Shown one piece after another: positions 1-7,130 of a stretch of 10,015 nucleotides of DNA. The stretch's first letter is position 1. Each line of letters begins with the position of its first letter. The notes beneath the pieces are model-generated. The model worked only from the letters and a program-made list of their open reading frames with translations. It did no database searches and was not told where the DNA came from. A program made the position numbers and the translations under genes. This DNA is from Fidelibacterota bacterium (GTDB lineage: Bacteria > Fidelibacterota > BS150m-G59). Where the stretch lies: the NCBI GenBank assembly GCA_016784265.1, contig JADHUZ010000023.1:1-10015 (forward strand), in the 5' to 3' direction.

Positions 1-220
1 CGTGCTTAATTATCAAATTAGTTACCATTGGCGGTTTGAAAATCAAATCGGCTTAATACAATCCCCGTTTTTGAATACAGCGCAAAATGGATTTCCAGTC
101 TTGTGGAACAGCACTTTGATTTATAATAATGGAAATAATTTTCGCTTGTCTTTTTCAATCAATCGCAATTCATCATTGCTCATCAGAACAAAACAAAATA
201 CAGGAGAAAACGGTCTATGA
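1..220 (+). CDS. C-terminal fragment of an unidentified, possibly outer-membrane protein (5' end outside window)
   Basis: This reading frame is open from the left edge to a TGA at 218-220, so only the last 72 or so residues are visible. They alternate polar and hydrophobic/aromatic residues with Asn/Gly turns (for example FRLSFSINRN), which looks like amphipathic beta-strands of a barrel or other beta-rich surface protein. No family motif is recognisable and no start can be assigned. The stop overlaps the ATG of the next gene (ATGA, 217-220), so the two are probably co-transcribed and translationally coupled. The beta-barrel reading is inference from composition only. Confidence 0.55.
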   Translation, partial: VLNYQISYHWRFENQIGLIQSPFLNTAQNGFPVLWNSTLIYNNGNNFRLSFSINRNSSLLIRTKQNTGENGL

Positions 221-804
221 AAAACAGAAGAGGTAAATCAGCCTTTTTGGGTGGCATCAGAGATTTAGCGCTAAATTTAACTATCATCGCTCTTTGCGTC
301 ATTTTAGTGGCGTTTATTTGGAATTTTGTTCGCGAACCAATTCAACAGCCGAACGATGTCGCCGGCGAAGGCGTTGATATTGGCATTCCGGCAATTAATG
401 CGGTGATTGAAAAAGCAGAATTGGACAAAACATCCGACGCGACGATTAAGGCGCAAAATCAGGCAAACAATAAACAAGAACAACAGCCCACTTTGTTGCA
501 AAGAGTCTATTCATTAGATCTGCGCAATGGAACAAGTAAGCAGGGCTTTGCCGCGCACTACAAAGAAATTATTGAATCAAAAACCGATTTTACGATCGGT
601 AAGCCTGAAAATGCAGATCGGAAAAACTATGGCAAAACTGTAATTATTGATTATTCTGTTGATCCACACAGCGTTGAGGAATTGCGTTCTTTTTTGCAGC
701 TGGATGCTACTCAAGTTATGATGGAAAAACGTCCGCCAGGGAGCATGTATTTTTGTCGGCTGATACTGGGCGACGATGCGGCTTTTTTTGCAGTAAATAA
801 TTAA
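217..804 (+). CDS. Membrane-anchored LytR_C-domain protein
   Basis: The protein has 195 residues. A basic N-terminus (KNRRGK) is followed by one hydrophobic segment at about residues 18-38, which should anchor it in the inner membrane with the rest outside. Residues about 40-95 form a polar, Gln/Asn/Lys-rich linker. Residues about 96-187 resemble the LytR/CpsA/Psr C-terminal domain (LytR_C): an opening strand ending in 'LRNGT', a helix, then 'YGKTVIIDY' and a C-terminal alpha/beta half ending in 'LILGDD'. The catalytic LytR-CpsA-Psr domain is absent, so this is a stand-alone LytR_C protein, probably acting at the cell wall or envelope; its exact role is unknown. AGGAG at 202-206, ten bases before ATG 217, supports the start. 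Confidence 0.75.
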   Translation: MKNRRGKSAFLGGIRDLALNLTIIALCVILVAFIWNFVREPIQQPNDVAGEGVDIGIPAINAVIEKAELDKTSDATIKAQNQANNKQEQQPTLLQRVYSLDLRNGTSKQGFAAHYKEIIESKTDFTIGKPENADRKNYGKTVIIDYSVDPHSVEELRSFLQLDATQVMMEKRPPGSMYFCRLILGDDAAFFAVNN

Positions 805-811
805 CGCCAAT

Positions 812-1165
812 TTGAACCATTCTCATGATTTAGCGCGACAATTAGCATCGCTTGCTTCAGAAAAAAAAGCAGAAAACATTTGTATTCTTGACCTTCGGTC
901 TTTATCGTCTTTGACGGATTATTTTGTGATTTGCTCTGCGCCGACAGATATTCAAGTCAAAGCAATTTCCAATCATATTAGAGATGAAATGTCCGCCACT
1001 CAGAAGCCTTGGAATGTAGAAGGTACCGAATATAATTCTTGGATTTTAATAGATTTCGTGGATGTGATCGTTCATGTTTTCCAAACGGAAATAAGAGATT
1101 TTTACAATTTGGAGGGACTTTGGGCAGATGCAAAAACGGAAACAATCTCTGCCGATGAAGGATAG
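812..1165 (+). CDS. rsfS: Ribosomal silencing factor RsfS (Iojap/DUF143)
   Basis: RsfS binds protein uL14 on the large ribosomal subunit and blocks joining with the small subunit, lowering translation in poor growth conditions. The 117-residue product has the family's usual length and its conserved blocks: 'LTDYFVICSAPTDIQV' (34-49), 'WNVEG' (67-71), 'WILIDFVDVIVHVF' (77-90) and 'RDFYNLEGLW' (95-104). The start is TTG at 812. An in-frame stop at 794-796 rules out an upstream extension, and there is no ATG before the conserved region. No good Shine-Dalgarno sequence is visible. The gene starts seven bases after the LytR_C gene, and its 3' end overlaps argS, so translation is probably coupled. 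Confidence 0.93.
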   Translation: MNHSHDLARQLASLASEKKAENICILDLRSLSSLTDYFVICSAPTDIQVKAISNHIRDEMSATQKPWNVEGTEYNSWILIDFVDVIVHVFQTEIRDFYNLEGLWADAKTETISADEG

Positions 1166-2780
1166 TATTTTTCGTGCGGTGAAAGTTGCGCTTTCTAAGT
1201 GCGGCTTTCCATCAATAGATTTTTTTATCGAACGTTCCCAACAGGGCAAACATGGACATTTTGCTACAAATGTTGCACTGGTTCTAACCAAGCAACTTAA
1301 GCGCAATCCGCTGGAAATCGCAAGGGAAATCACAAAGAATTTTGGAAAAATCGAAGGCATCGAAAAAATTGAAATTGCGCCACCGGGTTTTATCAATTTT
1401 ACACTTTCCGAAACCATTCTCCAAAATGAAATTCACGTCATTCAGCAGTTGGGAAACGAGTACGGAAAATTATCAACAGGAGACGGCAAAACGTGCCAAG
1501 TGGAATTTGTATCCGCAAATCCGACAGGACCGCTGACTGTGGGACATGGTCGTGGTGCTGCGCTCGGCGATACGATTGCACGAATCATGGAATGGAACGG
1601 CTACTCGGTGGAGCGTGAATATTATTTCAACAATGCTGGAAAACAGATGCGGATTTTGGGGACTTCGGTGTATTATCGCTATCTGCAACAAATTGGGAAA
1701 GATGTCGAATTCCCGGACGAATGCTATCAAGGCGATTATATCCGAGAAATTGCATCGAAGATTGCCGATCAAAACGGAAGAAAATTCGAGGATCAACCTG
1801 AGAATAAAATTTTTCAAGACACTGCTGAAAACAAAGTTTTTGAGACTATTAAAATTTCATTGCGCCGCATAGGGATTTTTCACGATTCTTTTTTCAACGA
1901 AAATGAATTATATGAAAAAGGGAAAATTGACGACGCACTGTACGGATTGAAAAAAAGTGGATATCTTTACGAAAAAGACGGTGCAATTTGGTTCAAAGCC
2001 ACAGAGTTTGGTGCCGAAAAGGATCGTGTAATCGTCCGAAGTAACGGAGAGCCGACTTACCGACTGCCAGATATCGCTTATCACATTGAAAAAATTAATC
2101 GAAATTATGATGTAATTATTGATGTGTTTGGTGCGGATCATTCGGCGACCTATCCTGATGTTCTTGCCGGATTGCAATCGCTCAATTTAAGCACGGAGCA
2201 TATTCGTGTTGCAATTCATCAATTTGTTACATTCACAAGAGACGGGCAAAAAGTCAAAATGAGCACGCGAAAAGCCCAATTTGTAACTTTGGACGATTTG
2301 GTTGATTTGGTTGGTTCCGATGCGGTGCGTTACTTTTTTTTGATGCGAGCGATGAATTCGCATTTGAATTTTGATTTGGCGCTTGCAACGAAACAATCGG
2401 ACGAAAATCCTGTTTTTTATCTGCAATATGCACACGCACGGATTTCCAATATTTTCCTGCATGCGGAGGCAAAAAATGTGCCATTTAATCCGGAATGTAA
2501 TCTGTCTCATCTGACTCACGCGGAAGAATTGGATCTGATTTTCATTTTATCGGAATTCCCAGAGATTATTGCACTTTGCAAACGAACATTAGAGCCGCAA
2601 TCGCTGTGCAATTATTTGAATAAACTTGCCGCCGCATTTCATAAATTTTACACCGAATGCAAAGTTATTACTGACAACATTCCACTTTCACAAGCACGAT
2701 TATTGCTCTGCGCCGCGACAAAACAAGTGCTGAGCAATGGCTTGACCATTTTGGGCATTTCAAAACCAGAGAGAATGTGA
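1128..2780 (+). CDS. argS: Arginyl-tRNA synthetase
   Basis: This class I aminoacyl-tRNA synthetase charges tRNA-Arg with arginine in the cytoplasm. The order is an N-terminal tRNA-binding domain (about 10-92), the Rossmann catalytic core with 'NPTGPLTVGHGRGA' (131-144) as the HIGH region and 'KMSTR' (377-381) as the KMSKS loop, then the helical DALR anticodon-binding domain from about 430 to 550. Family length is normal. The first His of HIGH is Thr here (TVGH). The ATG at 1128 lies inside rsfS and is preceded by GGAGGG (1111-1116), 11 bases away. A second ATG at 1155 gives an N-terminus more like relatives (MKDSIFRAV) and an 11-base overlap, but lacks a ribosome site; either could be used. 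Confidence 0.97.
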   Translation: MQKRKQSLPMKDSIFRAVKVALSKCGFPSIDFFIERSQQGKHGHFATNVALVLTKQLKRNPLEIAREITKNFGKIEGIEKIEIAPPGFINFTLSETILQNEIHVIQQLGNEYGKLSTGDGKTCQVEFVSANPTGPLTVGHGRGAALGDTIARIMEWNGYSVEREYYFNNAGKQMRILGTSVYYRYLQQIGKDVEFPDECYQGDYIREIASKIADQNGRKFEDQPENKIFQDTAENKVFETIKISLRRIGIFHDSFFNENELYEKGKIDDALYGLKKSGYLYEKDGAIWFKATEFGAEKDRVIVRSNGEPTYRLPDIAYHIEKINRNYDVIIDVFGADHSATYPDVLAGLQSLNLSTEHIRVAIHQFVTFTRDGQKVKMSTRKAQFVTLDDLVDLVGSDAVRYFFLMRAMNSHLNFDLALATKQSDENPVFYLQYAHARISNIFLHAEAKNVPFNPECNLSHLTHAEELDLIFILSEFPEIIALCKRTLEPQSLCNYLNKLAAAFHKFYTECKVITDNIPLSQARLLLCAATKQVLSNGLTILGISKPERM

Positions 2781-3409
2781 TGCATCCGCTGGTTTGGGAT
2801 TTTTTGATTATTACGACTTCGTTGTTTACGCTGGTTAATCCGATTGGTAGCGTGCCGGTTTTTATCTCGTTGGCGGAGGATCTTACAAAAAGTGGAATTA
2901 AAAGCGTCGCGCGCCGTGGAACTCTGACGGCTTTCGTGATTTTGGTTGTTTTTGCTCTGCTGGGCAAATACATTTTTGAAATTTATTCCATCACGACTTA
3001 TGCTTTTCGGATTGTAGGTGGCGTGCTCTTTTTCAAAGTAGGATTCGACCTTTTACATGCAAGAACGAGTCGCACAAAAAACACGCCAAAAGAGGAAGAA
3101 GAAGCTTCACAAAAAGAAGATTTTGGAATTAGTCCGCTGGGCATTCCGATGCTTGCTGGTCCCGGCTCGATTACCGCTGTTGTGCTGTTTACCAGTGAAC
3201 AAAATTCGCTTTTGGGTTATGCGATGACGGTTTTTGCTATTTGGCTTGTGCTCACATTTGCATATTTTATCCTGTCGAATGCGACGAAACTTTTCCGCGT
3301 TGTCGGCATCACAGGAATGCGGATTTTGATGCGCTTGATGGGGCTGATATTGATGGTCGTCGCCGCTCAAATGATGATAGACGGTTTAAAAACAGCGTTT
3401 GAAATTTAG
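2780..3409 (+). CDS. MarC-family (UPF0056) integral membrane protein
   Basis: The 209-residue protein has about six hydrophobic segments (near 8-30, 48-68, 74-94, 119-138, 146-166 and 185-203) and the family's two Pro/Gly-rich signatures: 'NPIGSVPVFISL' (20-31) in the first membrane segment and 'PLGIPMLAGPGS' (119-130) after a charged, Lys/Glu-rich central loop (96-114). MarC proteins sit in the inner membrane. Their substrate is not established, and the original link to multiple antibiotic resistance has not held up. The ATG at 2780 shares one base with the argS stop (TGATG), a typical coupled start. A GTG one codon earlier is possible but less likely. This is probably the last gene of the upstream unit. 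Confidence 0.9.
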   Translation: MHPLVWDFLIITTSLFTLVNPIGSVPVFISLAEDLTKSGIKSVARRGTLTAFVILVVFALLGKYIFEIYSITTYAFRIVGGVLFFKVGFDLLHARTSRTKNTPKEEEEASQKEDFGISPLGIPMLAGPGSITAVVLFTSEQNSLLGYAMTVFAIWLVLTFAYFILSNATKLFRVVGITGMRILMRLMGLILMVVAAQMMIDGLKTAFEI

Positions 3410-3593
3410 CGAGTGGTGAGCTAAAATAGATTTATTAGGCTTTGATAAAAGCTTTTGCCTTTGCTCGTAGGCTCCAAATGTAGCGCAAAGCAATTTGAAA
3501 TTCCTGACTAAATTTCGTTATTCGCGAGGTAAAAATTAAATACGATAAATTTTGTCGGAATTAAAAAATGGCTGTAAATTACGGCACTCGATT
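3410..3593 (+). promoter_or_regulatory. Intergenic region upstream of the rrf2-suf operon
   Basis: This 184-bp gap is the only sizeable non-coding stretch between marC and the regulator, so it should hold the suf promoter and any operator. An imperfect hairpin at 3455-3493 (TTG-C-CTTTGC pairing with GCAAAGCAA, one bulged base, 20-base loop) could be a weak marC terminator, but no T-run follows. CTGACTAAAT at 3504-3513 resembles one half of an IscR-type operator, and GTCGGAAT at 3554-3561 resembles the opposite half, but they are too far apart to form a single site. TTGAAA at 3495-3500 is a possible -35 without a convincing -10. The location is well supported; the individual elements are not. 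Confidence 0.4.
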
Positions 3594-3995
3594 ATGTTAA
3601 AACTGACACGAAAAACGGAATACGCGCTGATTGCACTTTCGCATATGCAACGGTTCACACCGAAAAATTTAATTTCGACAAAGGAATTGGCGAAGTTATA
3701 TCAATTGCCTGTAGAATTACTTGCAAAAACGCTACAACAATTAGCACAAGCAGAAATTCTAGAAGCGGTCAAGGGTGCGTATGGCGGCTACAAAATCAAA
3801 ACGCCACTCGAACAAATCAATATGACGGAATTTTTCGAGGTTTTGGAAGGCGAAGTCGGATTGACGGATTGCCATACAAACACGGATTGTTCGCAGAAAA
3901 ATTTATGTAATATCAAAACGCCGATGCAAAAAATCAACAAAAAAATGCGGACTTTCTTTGACGAAATTAGTTTGAAAGAAGTGGTTGGCAATTAA
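3594..3995 (+). CDS. Rrf2-family iron-sulfur-sensing transcription regulator (IscR-like)
   Basis: This 133-residue DNA-binding regulator begins with the Rrf2 signature '[16 protein letters not shown]', followed by a winged helix-turn-helix (about 25-68) and the 'GGYKI' wing. Cys93, Cys99 and Cys105 are spaced Cys-x5-Cys-x5-Cys, the spacing of the [2Fe-2S]-binding cysteines in E. coli IscR (92/98/104). The fourth IscR ligand, His107, aligns with Lys108 here. It lies directly upstream of sufB with five bases between them, which suggests cluster-dependent feedback control of the operon including itself. ATG 3594 is chosen because conservation begins at its second residue; a TTG at 3552 would add 14 unconserved residues. 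Function is inferred from family and context. Confidence 0.9.
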   Translation: MLKLTRKTEYALIALSHMQRFTPKNLISTKELAKLYQLPVELLAKTLQQLAQAEILEAVKGAYGGYKIKTPLEQINMTEFFEVLEGEVGLTDCHTNTDCSQKNLCNIKTPMQKINKKMRTFFDEISLKEVVGN

Positions 3996-4000
3996 GATTT

Positions 4001-5491
4001 ATGGTTGATGATTTGAAAAACCAAAAAGCCAAAAGCCGAGCATCCAGCATCGAGAACCAAGACACAAGCGTCCAAAAGGCGATTTCCGAAGAATATAAAT
4101 ATGGATTTTCGACTGATATTGAGCAGGAAACTCTGCCACCGGGCTTGAATGAGGATGTGATTCGTGCAATTTCTGCGAAGAAAAATGAACCAAAATGGTT
4201 GCTCGATTGGCGATTGAAATCATATCAAAGATGGCTTAAAATGGACGAGCCGAATTGGGCAAAGTTGCAGTATGAAAAACCCGATTTTCAGGCGATTTCT
4301 TATTTTTCTGCACCCAAAAAGCCAGATAAAAAATCGCTCGATGAGGTTGACCCCAAATTGCTCGAAACTTACGAAAAACTCGGTGTTCCCATTGAAGAAC
4401 AGAAGATTTTCGCAGGTGTTGCTGTGGATGCGGTTTTTGATTCGGTTTCGGTGGCGACAACTTACAAAGGTGAACTCGAAAAGCACGGAATTATTTTTTG
4501 CTCATTTTCAGAAGCAGTGAAAAACTATCCCGAATTGGTGCAAAAATATCTCGGCTCAGTCGTACCTATTTCGGATAATTTTTATTCGGCGTTGAACTGT
4601 GCTGTTTTCAGTGATGGCTCTTTTGTTTACATTCCAAAAGGTGTGCGCTGTCCGATGGAACTTTCGACATATTTTCGCATCAATGCGATGAACACAGGAC
4701 AATTTGAACGCACGCTGATTATCGCTGACGAGGGTGCGTATGTGAGTTATTTGGAGGGTTGCACAGCGCCGATGCGCGATGAAAATCAACTTCACGCGGC
4801 AGTTGTTGAACTTGTTGCTTTGGAGAATGCCGAAATCAAATATTCGACTGTGCAAAACTGGTATCCCGGCGATAAAAACGGAAAAGGCGGAATTTACAAT
4901 TTTGTAACAAAACGCGGTGCGTGTCGCGGAAATCGCTCGAAAATTTCGTGGACACAAGTTGAAACAGGCTCGGCGGTTACTTGGAAGTATCCGAGTTGCA
5001 TTTTGCAAGGCGATGATTCGATTGGTGAATTCTACTCCGTTGCGCTGACGAATAATTTTCAGCAAGCCGACACGGGCACGAAAATGATTCATATTGGAAA
5101 AAACACAAAATCCACAATAATTTCCAAAGGAATTACAGCAGGCAAGGCTCAGCAAACTTATCGTGGGCTTGTAAAAATGATGAAAAAAGCCGAAAATGCG
5201 CGGAATTTTTCGCAATGCGATTCGATTTTGATTGGTGATGAATGCGGTGCGCATACTTTCCCCACGATTGATGTGCAAAATTCCACAGCAAAAATGGAGC
5301 ACGAAGCGACAACATCGAATATTGGCGAAGAACAATTGTTTTATTGTGCACAACGCGGAATTTCTGCCGAAGATGCAGTTTCTATGATTGTCAACGGATT
5401 TTGCAAAGAAGTTTTCAAAGAATTGCCGATGGAATTTGCGGTCGAAGCCCAAAAATTGATGGAAGTGAGTTTGGAAGGAAGTGTTGGATGA
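4001..5491 (+). CDS. sufB: Fe-S cluster scaffold subunit SufB
   Basis: SufB is the core scaffold of the SufBC2D complex, where sulfur and iron are assembled into a cluster. The 496-residue protein matches the family over its whole length. 'EYKYGF' (31-36) opens the conserved N-terminal part, the beta-helix core contains 'EGCTAP' with Cys254 (equivalent to the E. coli sulfur-accepting Cys254), and 'QCDSILIG' carries Cys406 (E. coli Cys405), followed by 'EHEATTS' (433-439) with Glu-His-Glu. The C-terminus '[16 protein letters not shown]' is the SufC-docking end. Residues about 7-24 are not conserved and are encoded by a degenerate 7-bp repeat array; they look like an acquired N-terminal extension. 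The stop codon lies at the start of another repeat array. Confidence 0.97.
   Translation: MVDDLKNQKAKSRASSIENQDTSVQKAISEEYKYGFSTDIEQETLPPGLNEDVIRAISAKKNEPKWLLDWRLKSYQRWLKMDEPNWAKLQYEKPDFQAISYFSAPKKPDKKSLDEVDPKLLETYEKLGVPIEEQKIFAGVAVDAVFDSVSVATTYKGELEKHGIIFCSFSEAVKNYPELVQKYLGSVVPISDNFYSALNCAVFSDGSFVYIPKGVRCPMELSTYFRINAMNTGQFERTLIIADEGAYVSYLEGCTAPMRDENQLHAAVVELVALENAEIKYSTVQNWYPGDKNGKGGIYNFVTKRGACRGNRSKISWTQVETGSAVTWKYPSCILQGDDSIGEFYSVALTNNFQQADTGTKMIHIGKNTKSTIISKGITAGKAQQTYRGLVKMMKKAENARNFSQCDSILIGDECGAHTFPTIDVQNSTAKMEHEATTSNIGEEQLFYCAQRGISAEDAVSMIVNGFCKEVFKELPMEFAVEAQKLMEVSLEGSVG
4019..4074 (+). repeat. Degenerate 7-bp tandem array inside the sufB start region
   Basis: Eight consecutive heptamers can be laid out: AACCAAA, AAGCCAA, AAGCCGA, GCATCCA, GCATCGA, GAACCAA, GACACAA, GCGTCCA. 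Position 7 is A in all eight and position 5 is C in seven. The array encodes part of the unconserved N-terminal extension of SufB (including 'RASSIENQ'). Its GCATCCA and GCATCGA units match those of the arrays at 5488-5508 and 5619-5650. Confidence 0.7.
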
Positions 5492-5508
5492 TGCTGGATG
5501 CTAGATGG
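5488..5508 (-). repeat. Three-unit 7-bp array (reverse orientation) at the sufB stop
   Basis: The + strand reads ATGATGC, TGGATGC, TAGATGG; the reverse complement contains GCATCCA and GCATCAT, the same unit family as the arrays at 4019-4074 and 5619-5650. It begins within the last sense codon of sufB and contains its TGA stop. With the oppositely oriented array at 5619-5650 it frames the short ORF at 5518-5616. Confidence 0.6.
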
Positions 5509-5517
5509 AAGGGGAAA

Positions 5518-5616
5518 ATGAGTTATAAAAATTTGCATAATCAAGCAGAAATATTTGGCAAAAAGTTGAACAAATTTATACAATCAGTACGATCAAGCCA
5601 TAGGAGTGAAAAATGA
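5518..5616 (+). CDS. Small ORF of 32 codons between sufB and sufC, possible four-helix-bundle gene remnant
   Basis: ATG 5518 is preceded by AAGGGG (5509-5514) and opens a 32-codon frame beginning 'MSYKNL' and ending 'QSVRSSHRSEK', with its TGA overlapping the sufC ATG. 'MSYKNL' is a common opening of four-helix-bundle (23S rRNA intervening-sequence-type) proteins, and 'QSVRSSHRS' loosely resembles their internal 'SQIRRSSRS'-like segment. On that reading the middle of an originally about 120-residue protein has been deleted. The similarity is short and could be chance. The ORF is flanked by inverted 7-bp repeat arrays, so it does not look like an original suf component. It may still matter by coupling sufB to sufC translation. 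Confidence 0.35.
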   Translation: MSYKNLHNQAEIFGKKLNKFIQSVRSSHRSEK

Positions 5617-6392
5617 AATCCAGCAACCAGCAACCAGCAACCAGCATTGAAATAAACAATTTATGCGTCTCTGTGGCTGGAAAAGAAATTTTAAAAGGTA
5701 TCAATTTGTCAGTAAAATCTGGTGAATTACACGCGATTATGGGGAGGAATGGTTCTGGAAAAAGTACGCTTTCCAATGTCATTGCTGGGCGAGAAATGTA
5801 TGAAATCACAGACGGCGAAATCTTATTCAATGGTGAAAATATCGCCGATTGGTCGCCCGAAAAACGCGCTTGTGAGGGAATTTTCCTATCGTTTCAATAT
5901 CCGACTGTCATTCCGGGCGTGAACAATATGACCTTTTTGCAAGCGGCGGTGAATTCGGTGCGAAAATATCACGGAAAAGAAGAATTTGATGCATTTGATT
6001 TTTTGGAAATCATCAAAGAAAAATTGCAAAAAGTCGGATTGGATGAGCGATTTATCCATCGCGCTGTGAACGAGGGATTTTCCGGTGGCGAGAAAAAACG
6101 CAACGAAATTTTGCAATTGATGATGCTCGAACCCAAATTGGCGATTTTGGACGAAACGGACAGTGGCCTTGATATTGATGCGCTGAAAATCGTCTCTGAA
6201 GGTGTAAATTCTTTGAGAAATTCCGAACGATCGTTTATTTTAATTACGCATTATCAACGGATGCTGAATTACATCCAACCCGATTTTGTGCATGTGTTGA
6301 TTGATGGAAAAATTGTCAAATCTGGCGGTCCTGAACTTTCGCAAAAACTCGAGGACGAAGGCTATTCGTGGGTTTCGAACGATGAATGTTGA
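5613..6392 (+). CDS. sufC: Fe-S assembly ABC-type ATPase SufC
   Basis: SufC is the soluble ABC ATPase that drives conformational change in the SufB-SufD scaffold. All ATPase elements are present in 259 residues: Walker A 'GRNGSGKST' (44-52, Lys50), Q-loop 'SFQYP' (93-97), signature 'SGGEKKRNEILQ' (157-168), Walker B 'LAILDETDSGLD' (176-187) with Glu181, and the switch His213 in 'ITHYQRML'. The SufC-specific 'GGEKKRNEILQL' identifies it among ABC proteins. AGGAG at 5602-5606, six bases before ATG 5613, supports the start. Residues 3-11 (SSNQQPATS) are encoded by a 7-bp repeat array; homology begins at about Ile12, so the ancestral start was probably there and the present one was recruited later. 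In Walker A, Arg45 replaces the usual Pro of SufC proteins. Confidence 0.97.
   Translation: MKSSNQQPATSIEINNLCVSVAGKEILKGINLSVKSGELHAIMGRNGSGKSTLSNVIAGREMYEITDGEILFNGENIADWSPEKRACEGIFLSFQYPTVIPGVNNMTFLQAAVNSVRKYHGKEEFDAFDFLEIIKEKLQKVGLDERFIHRAVNEGFSGGEKKRNEILQLMMLEPKLAILDETDSGLDIDALKIVSEGVNSLRNSERSFILITHYQRMLNYIQPDFVHVLIDGKIVKSGGPELSQKLEDEGYSWVSNDEC
5619..5650 (+). repeat. 7-bp tandem array (GCAACCA) at the sufC start
   Basis: A partial TCCA is followed by three perfect GCAACCA units (5623-5643) and a variant GCATTGA (5644-5650). It lies inside the sufC coding region just after the ATG. Because the unit is seven bases long, gain or loss of one copy would shift the sufC frame; only three-unit changes preserve it. 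Confidence 0.85.
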
Positions 6393-6395
6393 AAA

Positions 6396-7130
6396 TTGAA
6401 TAATCAATTGTCAATTAAAAGCGGGCAAAATCTGAAAATTTTTGCCGAAAATAACACGCAGAAAACAGTTGTTTTTCCTGTGAAAAATGCAAAAAATGTG
6501 GCAATCCAAATTCATGCCGAAGAAAATTCACAATTGGATGTTTATACAATTTTTAAGGGAGAATCTTCGATGAAAATGGATTTTGACATTCAAAAAAATG
6601 CGACCGTTTCGGTGTTTCATTTGACCAAAAATGCAGAATTCTCGCAAAACGATATCGATATAACATTGAGCGGCGAAAATGCGAATTTCGAACTCTATGG
6701 ACTGATTTTTGGTTCCGAGAATCAACACCATCATTGCCAATCGAAAATTATTCATGCTGTTCCAAATTGCACAAGTCGAGAGTTGGTGAAAACGATTCTG
6801 AGTGATAAAAGTCACTGCGTTTTCGATGGGCTTGTGCTGGTCAAAAAAGACGCACAGAAAACGGATTCGCAAATGACAAATCGCAATCTGCTGTTGTCGG
6901 ACAATGCAAAAATCAAGACGAATCCACAATTGGAGATTTACGCAGATGATGTAAAATGTTCGCACGGTGCGACTTCTGGGCAGTTGGATAGCGAGGCATT
7001 ATTTTATTTTCGCAGTCGTGGAATTTCAGAAAAAGATGCATTGCAATTACTCATCAGCGGATTTGCTGGTGAAATTTTGGAAAAAATCAAAGACGAAGAA
7101 GTAAAACAAATGATGAGCGAAAAACAATGA
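6396..7130 (+). CDS. sufD: Fe-S assembly protein SufD, short form
   Basis: SufD partners SufB in the SufBC2D scaffold. The 244-residue product has a beta-helix-like body and the conserved C-terminal block: 'KCSHGATSGQLD' (187-198), with Cys188 and His190 equivalent to E. coli Cys358 and His360, then 'ALFYFRSRGISEKDA' and 'ISGFAGEI', the SufC-binding part. Relatives usually have 400 or more residues; about 170 are missing on the N-terminal side, which would remove the helical domain and some beta-helix turns. The TTG at 6396 is the first possible start: it follows the sufC TGA (6390-6392) by one codon in the same frame, and no ribosome site is visible. Whether this is a lineage-specific short form or the product of a deletion is open. 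Confidence 0.9.
   Translation: MNNQLSIKSGQNLKIFAENNTQKTVVFPVKNAKNVAIQIHAEENSQLDVYTIFKGESSMKMDFDIQKNATVSVFHLTKNAEFSQNDIDITLSGENANFELYGLIFGSENQHHHCQSKIIHAVPNCTSRELVKTILSDKSHCVFDGLVLVKKDAQKTDSQMTNRNLLLSDNAKIKTNPQLEIYADDVKCSHGATSGQLDSEALFYFRSRGISEKDALQLLISGFAGEILEKIKDEEVKQMMSEKQ

Noticed and set aside
3455..3493. Rho-independent terminator after marC
   Set aside because: The stem has a bulge and a 20-base loop, and no T-run follows; kept only as a remark in the intergenic feature.
3568..3600. A ten-codon ORF overlapping the rrf2 start (ATG 3568, stop TAA 3598-3600), possible leader peptide
   Set aside because: It has no ribosome site, no run of regulatory codons and a length expected by chance.
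4556..5452. Long minus-strand ORF (298 codons) opposite sufB
   Set aside because: It mirrors the codon pattern of sufB, has low-complexity Arg/Asn/Phe-rich content and no domain; sufB itself is unmistakable.
4019..5650. CRISPR-like array from the repeated 7-bp units
   Set aside because: Units are far too short, are directly adjacent without spacers, and lie partly in coding frames; no cas gene is nearby.
6390..6392. Recoding of TGA as a sense codon (alternative genetic code or selenocysteine) joining SufC and SufD
   Set aside because: TGA ends argS, sufB, sufD and sufU at the expected family lengths, and SufC ends at its normal length; no sign of a recoding element was seen.
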